Below are positions 1-6,000 of a stretch of DNA of 8,779 nt, in pieces. The DNA is from Saprospiraceae bacterium. Its GTDB lineage: Bacteria; Bacteroidota; Bacteroidia; Chitinophagales; Saprospiraceae. The translations under genes and the position numbers were made by a program. The stretch lies in NCBI GenBank assembly GCA_013361075.1, contig JABWAJ010000211.1, positions 1 to 8,779 on the forward strand, written 5' to 3'. The notes under the pieces are model-generated. The model was not told where the DNA came from. It saw nothing but the letters and a program-made list of their open reading frames with translations, and searched no databases. The first letter of the stretch is position 1. Each line of letters starts with the position of its first letter.

Positions 1-3000
1 ATCGGAGTCCGTGCAATCAGAAATAATCAAACACGAGAGAGTGACCGTTTGGGATTTTGTGAATACTTCACAAAGGCTGCCATCAGACCTGCGGCGGGTT
101 ACGACCATCACCACGGTATAGGTGCCTGAACCCGGGAAAGTATGGCAAATGGCATTGTTGCCAACGCTGGTGCCGATCAGGGGGCCGTTCGCTGAGTTGA
201 GGTACCATTCAACGGTTTCACAATCGCTAAGTGCAACGGGCACAAAACAAGCCTTACAGGAAGTGGGATATTTGACAACGGCAAACCCCTGATTTACGGC
301 TGCATCCAGTGCTGCAACATCACAAGGACAAGGATCGGGGCAATCTACCCTGAACCTGACAATACAGGGGCATTCCTGCTGGCCACAATGCCCTACCAAT
401 CGAAGTTCATACGAACCGGGAATGGCGTACCATGCCGGCAAAATACTGATGCCAAAATAAGGATTAGCCGTTGTACTGTTCCAGGCAACGGGCGTAGTGG
501 TATTCGGTAATCGGTATAGTTCCCAGGTCACCTGAGCTGTCGGCGGGCAGTTAGGGCCCGCGCATTGGAACAAGCCGGTAAGCTGGATGCTTTTGCCAGG
601 CGAAGGGCAGGGTATGGTTATTTCCTCCGGCGCATCACAGATAGTGGACGTTCCAAGAACGACCCTGTTCAGCGGGAAAAATAAATTGGAGAAGGTTCCG
701 CAATAACAGTCATCACATGGCTCCTGTATCCACCTCACCTTGCAGATACAAGTGTCCAGCCCGTCGGGCGAAATGGTCGTTAAGGTCAGGCAGTACAAAC
801 CAGGTTCGTCTACCGAATCTTTTGGAAAAATAAAAAAGGAAAAATTGGAGGTGAGGCCAACCTGGGTATGGCCATCAGGATGGGTCAGTTCCCAAATGAC
901 CGGTGTTTCTTCACAAGGTTCGCCGGAATTCTGATTGAAAAAACCTATATACCCGGAAACTAGTACATCGCTGACCAGGCAAGGCAGCGACGGAATAAAG
1001 CCTGTATGTGGGTCGCAAAAAAGCGGGTATTCCACTCCGTTATGGCTAAGGGCCAGCTCAGATTTACAGACGCAGCATTCTTCGATGAACAAATTGTAAA
1101 CATTGGACGTATCGCTGCATCCCTGGTAAGTAACAATGATGGAAATGTCATTCTCTCCATAAACCAATGGGGGGAGCAAACCAGCAAGGTTTAACACCGG
1201 TCCAGTGTAAAACGGAGGATTGGAATAGTCTTCATTCAAAAACCACTGAATGGTGTACCCTGACGGGAAAAATGGGCCACCCAGCGCTAACGGCGGTGTG
1301 ATGGACTCATTATCACAGATCGTATCGCAGCCTACCGGAAAGAGGAGCGTTGATGGCTGTTGTTGAATATATCCTGCAAAGGTATCATCGGAACAACCAC
1401 AGTCGGTGTCAGTGACAACCACACTGTAATAACCAGGCTGTGAGGTAGTCATGACGGGCCCTGTTGCCCCGTTGCTCCATACATACTCATAATTGCCTGC
1501 CGGAGCAGCCGAAGCATTAAAAGTATGCGGAATGCCCGCGCATAACGTGCCCGATGGCCCGTTAACGGTCACATTGGGTTTGACGCATAAGTACACACAG
1601 AAAGTATCCTTTGCCATACAACCGGTGACGATGTCTGTTACCGTCAGTATAAATTCATACGTGCCCAATGCCGTTACCGTTGCATTGGCATTGTACTGCA
1701 GGTTGTCCGGGCTAAAAGTAACGGCCCCGGGCCCTGCAGCTGTCCAGTTGTAAGTATAGTTGGAATTAGACCCGCCGGCATTAACCAGAGAAACACTATA
1801 CGGGCCGCTGGCTGGCACACACAGGATGGTTTGCCCGGTTATCTCCGCTTTTGGCTTCGGGTGATAGGTCACCAGTACGGTATTCGAAGTCACCAAACAA
1901 TTGTTGAATTGGGCATCTTCGGCGGTCACGTAGTAATTGCCGGCAGCATTTGGCTGACATAGTTGATAGGATGCACTATTTGCACCAACGATGGCTGTTC
2001 CATTGTAGTACCATTGGTAGTTGGTGAACCCGCTGCCAGAGGTGACACTTAGGGAGGTTGGTGGCAAACAATCCGGGCAAATCATGACCGGTGCAACCGT
2101 TAAGGGGCGGGGCATCACTACGGACAGGGAAGTCAAATCAGTGAACGTGCAGCCATAAATATCGGTGACGGTCAGACCTATAGTTGGATTAGCTGTCGAG
2201 CCGTCAAATGCATAGTTTAAAGAAGCATTTTGAGAAACGGGCGTACTATTTACCGTCCATTCATAGTGGATAAGCGTTGGCCCGTTCCAGGCATAATTAA
2301 ATGTGTACAGTTGATTTTTACAAACCGTGGAAGGGGCGCTTATCGAAAGTGGTTGCGTCGGAAGATTCAATGGAATAGTTTTGCTGTCGGTACAAATGTC
2401 GCCGGTGGCAGGATCGTTAACCGTAATGTTCATGGTGACCATTGGGTTGCAATTCGCCGGCGTATTTAGGGTAAAAGAATTGCCTGAGCCCGATAATGGC
2501 GTTCCGCAGGTCGACGTCCAGACAACATCAGTAGAAGGATTAAAGGTCCAGCCACCTAAGGTCTGCGAGGTATTGTTGAACATGATGGTATAACTGCCGT
2601 TGGCACCACATTGCACACTATAGTTAAAATCAGCCACTACCGGCACATCCACCTTCGTATATTCATCGAAACTACACCCGTTACAGGTAATACTTGCTGT
2701 TACCGGGAAAGTGCCATGACTGGTATAAGTGTGTGTTACCGTGCTTCCGGTAGCTGAGGTGCCATCCCCAAAATTCCACAACACTACCCCACCTGCACAC
2801 CCCATAACATTTACACTAAAGGTTTTGGGATTACATCCGCTGCTGACCGTAATGGCACTTAACGGGGGTGGGTTGGGCGGAACAGGATAGGTGGTGCAGC
2901 CCGTTGTTGGCGGGCAATTTGGCAGAACAACAACATTTATGACATTGGAGGTAGCCACGCAGGCACCACAAGTGACCACAACGTAATAGCTGCCTGCCGC

Positions 3001-6000
3001 AGTTGCCGTATAGGTTTGGTTGGTAGCACCGCTGATCGGGCCGCCGGAATCATGCCACTGATAGCTGCATCCTGGTGTTGTCGAAAATGCCTGCAGCAGG
3101 ACAGCTGGCGCATTGGGAAGGCACCAGATCAGGGCATCGCCTGTAGAAATGGATACACTGGGTACCACCTCCGGCATGACCGGATAATTGGCAACCGATA
3201 TACATCCATCCGGGAAGGTTACCTGAACGCTATAGATGCCAGGGTCGGAGACCGCCAGCGAGTTGGGAGGAACGGGCGTACCCCCACCAAACCATAGGTA
3301 CGTTGTTCCCGCAGGTCCGGCTGGAATGGCATTCAGTTGAGCGTTTCCGGCACATAATGTTCCGGTTTGGGAAATAGATATTGTGGGCGGGTTGGTTACC
3401 CCCACATTTACGCTATTGCTGGGGCCGCTGCAATTCGATACCATAATCATACCGCTGCCATGAATCTCATAAGTTGCGGTACCCGGGGTAAGTTCACCGA
3501 TAAAGGACGCGGCGGAAGAAGTACTCCAGGTATAGGGGCCGGGGCCGCTTCCCGGTTGAACAGAAACAGTGATCTGCCCGCCGATGCACGAGGTTAAAGA
3601 TGTTGGGGCCAGGATTGGCGGAAGGTCATTTGCTATGGTGATGGTTGTTGAACCGGTGCACCCATCTACGGTTTGGGAAACCATCAAAGTCCAGGGCCCC
3701 TGACCTGTAAACAGAACCGATGCGTTGGCATTATCCGGCCCGTAAGGGGAAATCGTGCCTGTTCCCGGCCCTGTGAAGCTCCACGAAAAACTTCCGCCCG
3801 TCAGGGTACTGGTTGCCATATAATCATACAATTGACCCCGGCACACAATAAGCGGGCCTGCAATAGTGATGACAGGAGCAGGGTTGACGACCACCTGAAT
3901 TACTTCAGACGGGTTGCAAAAAATAGCAGGATTCGGTGTTGCCGTAATCGTGTAGGTACCGGGAATGGTCCAGTTTACACCGATAAAAGATGTGCCGGTC
4001 GTAGCGCCAACAATCGAATATCCATTATTTGCGGGACTTATTGTCCAGTTGGCCAATCCATTGGAAGAGAAAAAAGCAGGATTGGGGGCATTTGCACAAA
4101 TACTGGCCGGGCCAAAAACATCAAATTTAAGCCTTACATCCACTGTCTTTGTACTGGATCCGCTGCACCCTGAATAAGGGTTATCATAATTGCAGGTAAT
4201 GGTTGCCGGGCCAACAGGGCCATTCCATTTTACCGTGATAGCCGGCGTATTTTGGTTAGCCCCAACAATCACGCCGCCACCCCCGCTTACCGTCCAGGTA
4301 TAAAATGTTCCCGGCATCGCGGGCAGGGAATAGGTTTCTGTGCTGCCCACACAAACCGGGGTAGGGCCGCTGATGGGGATGTTGTTCCACAATACCGGCA
4401 CATTTAAGGTGGCAGAACTCCCACAATTGCTCGTGCATCCTGTCGTTACCGAAACAGATGCGGGAAGCGTAGCAGGGGCCGTTGTATTCCACTGCACCGT
4501 GATGCAATTGCCATTATTGGCGGTAATGGTTCCGCCGTTCACCGTCCAGTTGTAGGGCGCGCACCCAAGTGCTGTACAATAATTCGTGATATCTCCCGGG
4601 CACAGCATTTCTTTGCATTCCGGGGTGATGGTCGGACCTGTTCCGACAATGACGGTTATGATTGTCGTTGCTGTATCAATGCACCCACACTTTGGCACAT
4701 CGGCGTTGCCGGTTGTTCCATTGGAAGCGGTGAGCAATACCGTGTACATGCCAGGCCCGGGAAAAGTATGTGGCGGCGGGTTTTGGGCTGTTGAACTGGT
4801 GCCGTCACCAAAATCCCAGTAATAGCTACTGGCACCAACCGATGTATTGGTAAAAGTCACCGATTGATTTGCACAAATGGTTGTGCCCGGTATCGGAGCA
4901 ACGGTGAATGAGGCCACTGGGGCATCAAGCAAACAAAATTCGTGGGTAATGGTATCCCTGCAATTGCCACTGGCATCCGCAATGATCACTTCGATAGAAC
5001 CCTCACTGTCACTTCCCCAGGTAATCACACCAGGGTTGCCGGTAAATGAAGCAGGTGTGCCGCCAATAACGTTCCAGGTATAGGTGAAGCCCGAAAGATT
5101 AGGCACAATATAATACGTGTGTACGCTATTTTTACAGGCGATTTTTTTGCCTCCACCAGATCCAATCGGACTACGGAGCCCAACAGAATCGCGCATGCAG
5201 GTAACATCTCCGGGGCATGGGGAAATGCTGTCTAATTGCAACAAGCTGAACTCCGGGCAGCAAATATCCGTATTACAAGCTACGGTTACGTCAAATGAGC
5301 AGGTTGCTGTATTTCCACAATGATCTGTTGCGGTCCAGGTTACGGTTGTTGTGCCCTGGGGGTAAGTTCCGCTGGCATTGGCTGTGCCATTGAAACTATT
5401 GGTCAACATCACCGCCTGATCGCAGAGGTCAGTTGCCGTCGGGCTCGTTACCTGAACATTGGCTGTGCAAACCCCGTTCCCGTTAAGCGTCCCCGTCATG
5501 CTAATATTTTGCGGGCAATTGGTCAGAACCGGTGGAATATTGTCCATCACGGTAATGGTCTGCACGCAGGTAGAGATATTATTACACCAGTCTTCTGCCC
5601 TCCAGGTTCTGGTGATGACCTGATTGCAGGGTTGCGTCCCGGTGACTACATCCGTGTAAGTAATGGATAAAATCGAACAATTGTCAGTAGCAGTGGCAAA
5701 ACCGATCCCGGTTGTGCCGGGTGTTGTCGGGCTGAAACAAGTCAACTGTACATCCGGAGGGCAAACGATGGTCGGCGGTATATTGTCTACGATGTTAATG
5801 GTTTGAGTGGCGCTCGACATGCTGCCGTCCGCGCAGGTAATGGATACCGAGAATGTGTGCTGCCCGCAAGGCAGCATCAAATCAATATTCGGTGTGGATT
5901 CGCTGGTTGACCACTGGTAGGATATGGGCTGTTGGCCGGTGCTGGTGCTGATTAGCTGCACGTGGCCACAATTGTCTATGAAATTTACCGTAAATGAAGC

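Noticed and set aside
1..30. End of the protein at the low-coordinate edge (Asp-rich tail SDCTDSD)
   Set aside because: There is no stop codon, and no type IX sorting domain motif precedes it. The frame simply leaves the window.
3673..4177. Plus-strand open frames of 166 and 70 codons, and similar shorter ones across the window
   Set aside because: They lie antisense to PKD-like domains, have no recognisable product, and overlap one another. They result from the low stop frequency opposite a Thr/Gly/Pro-rich gene.
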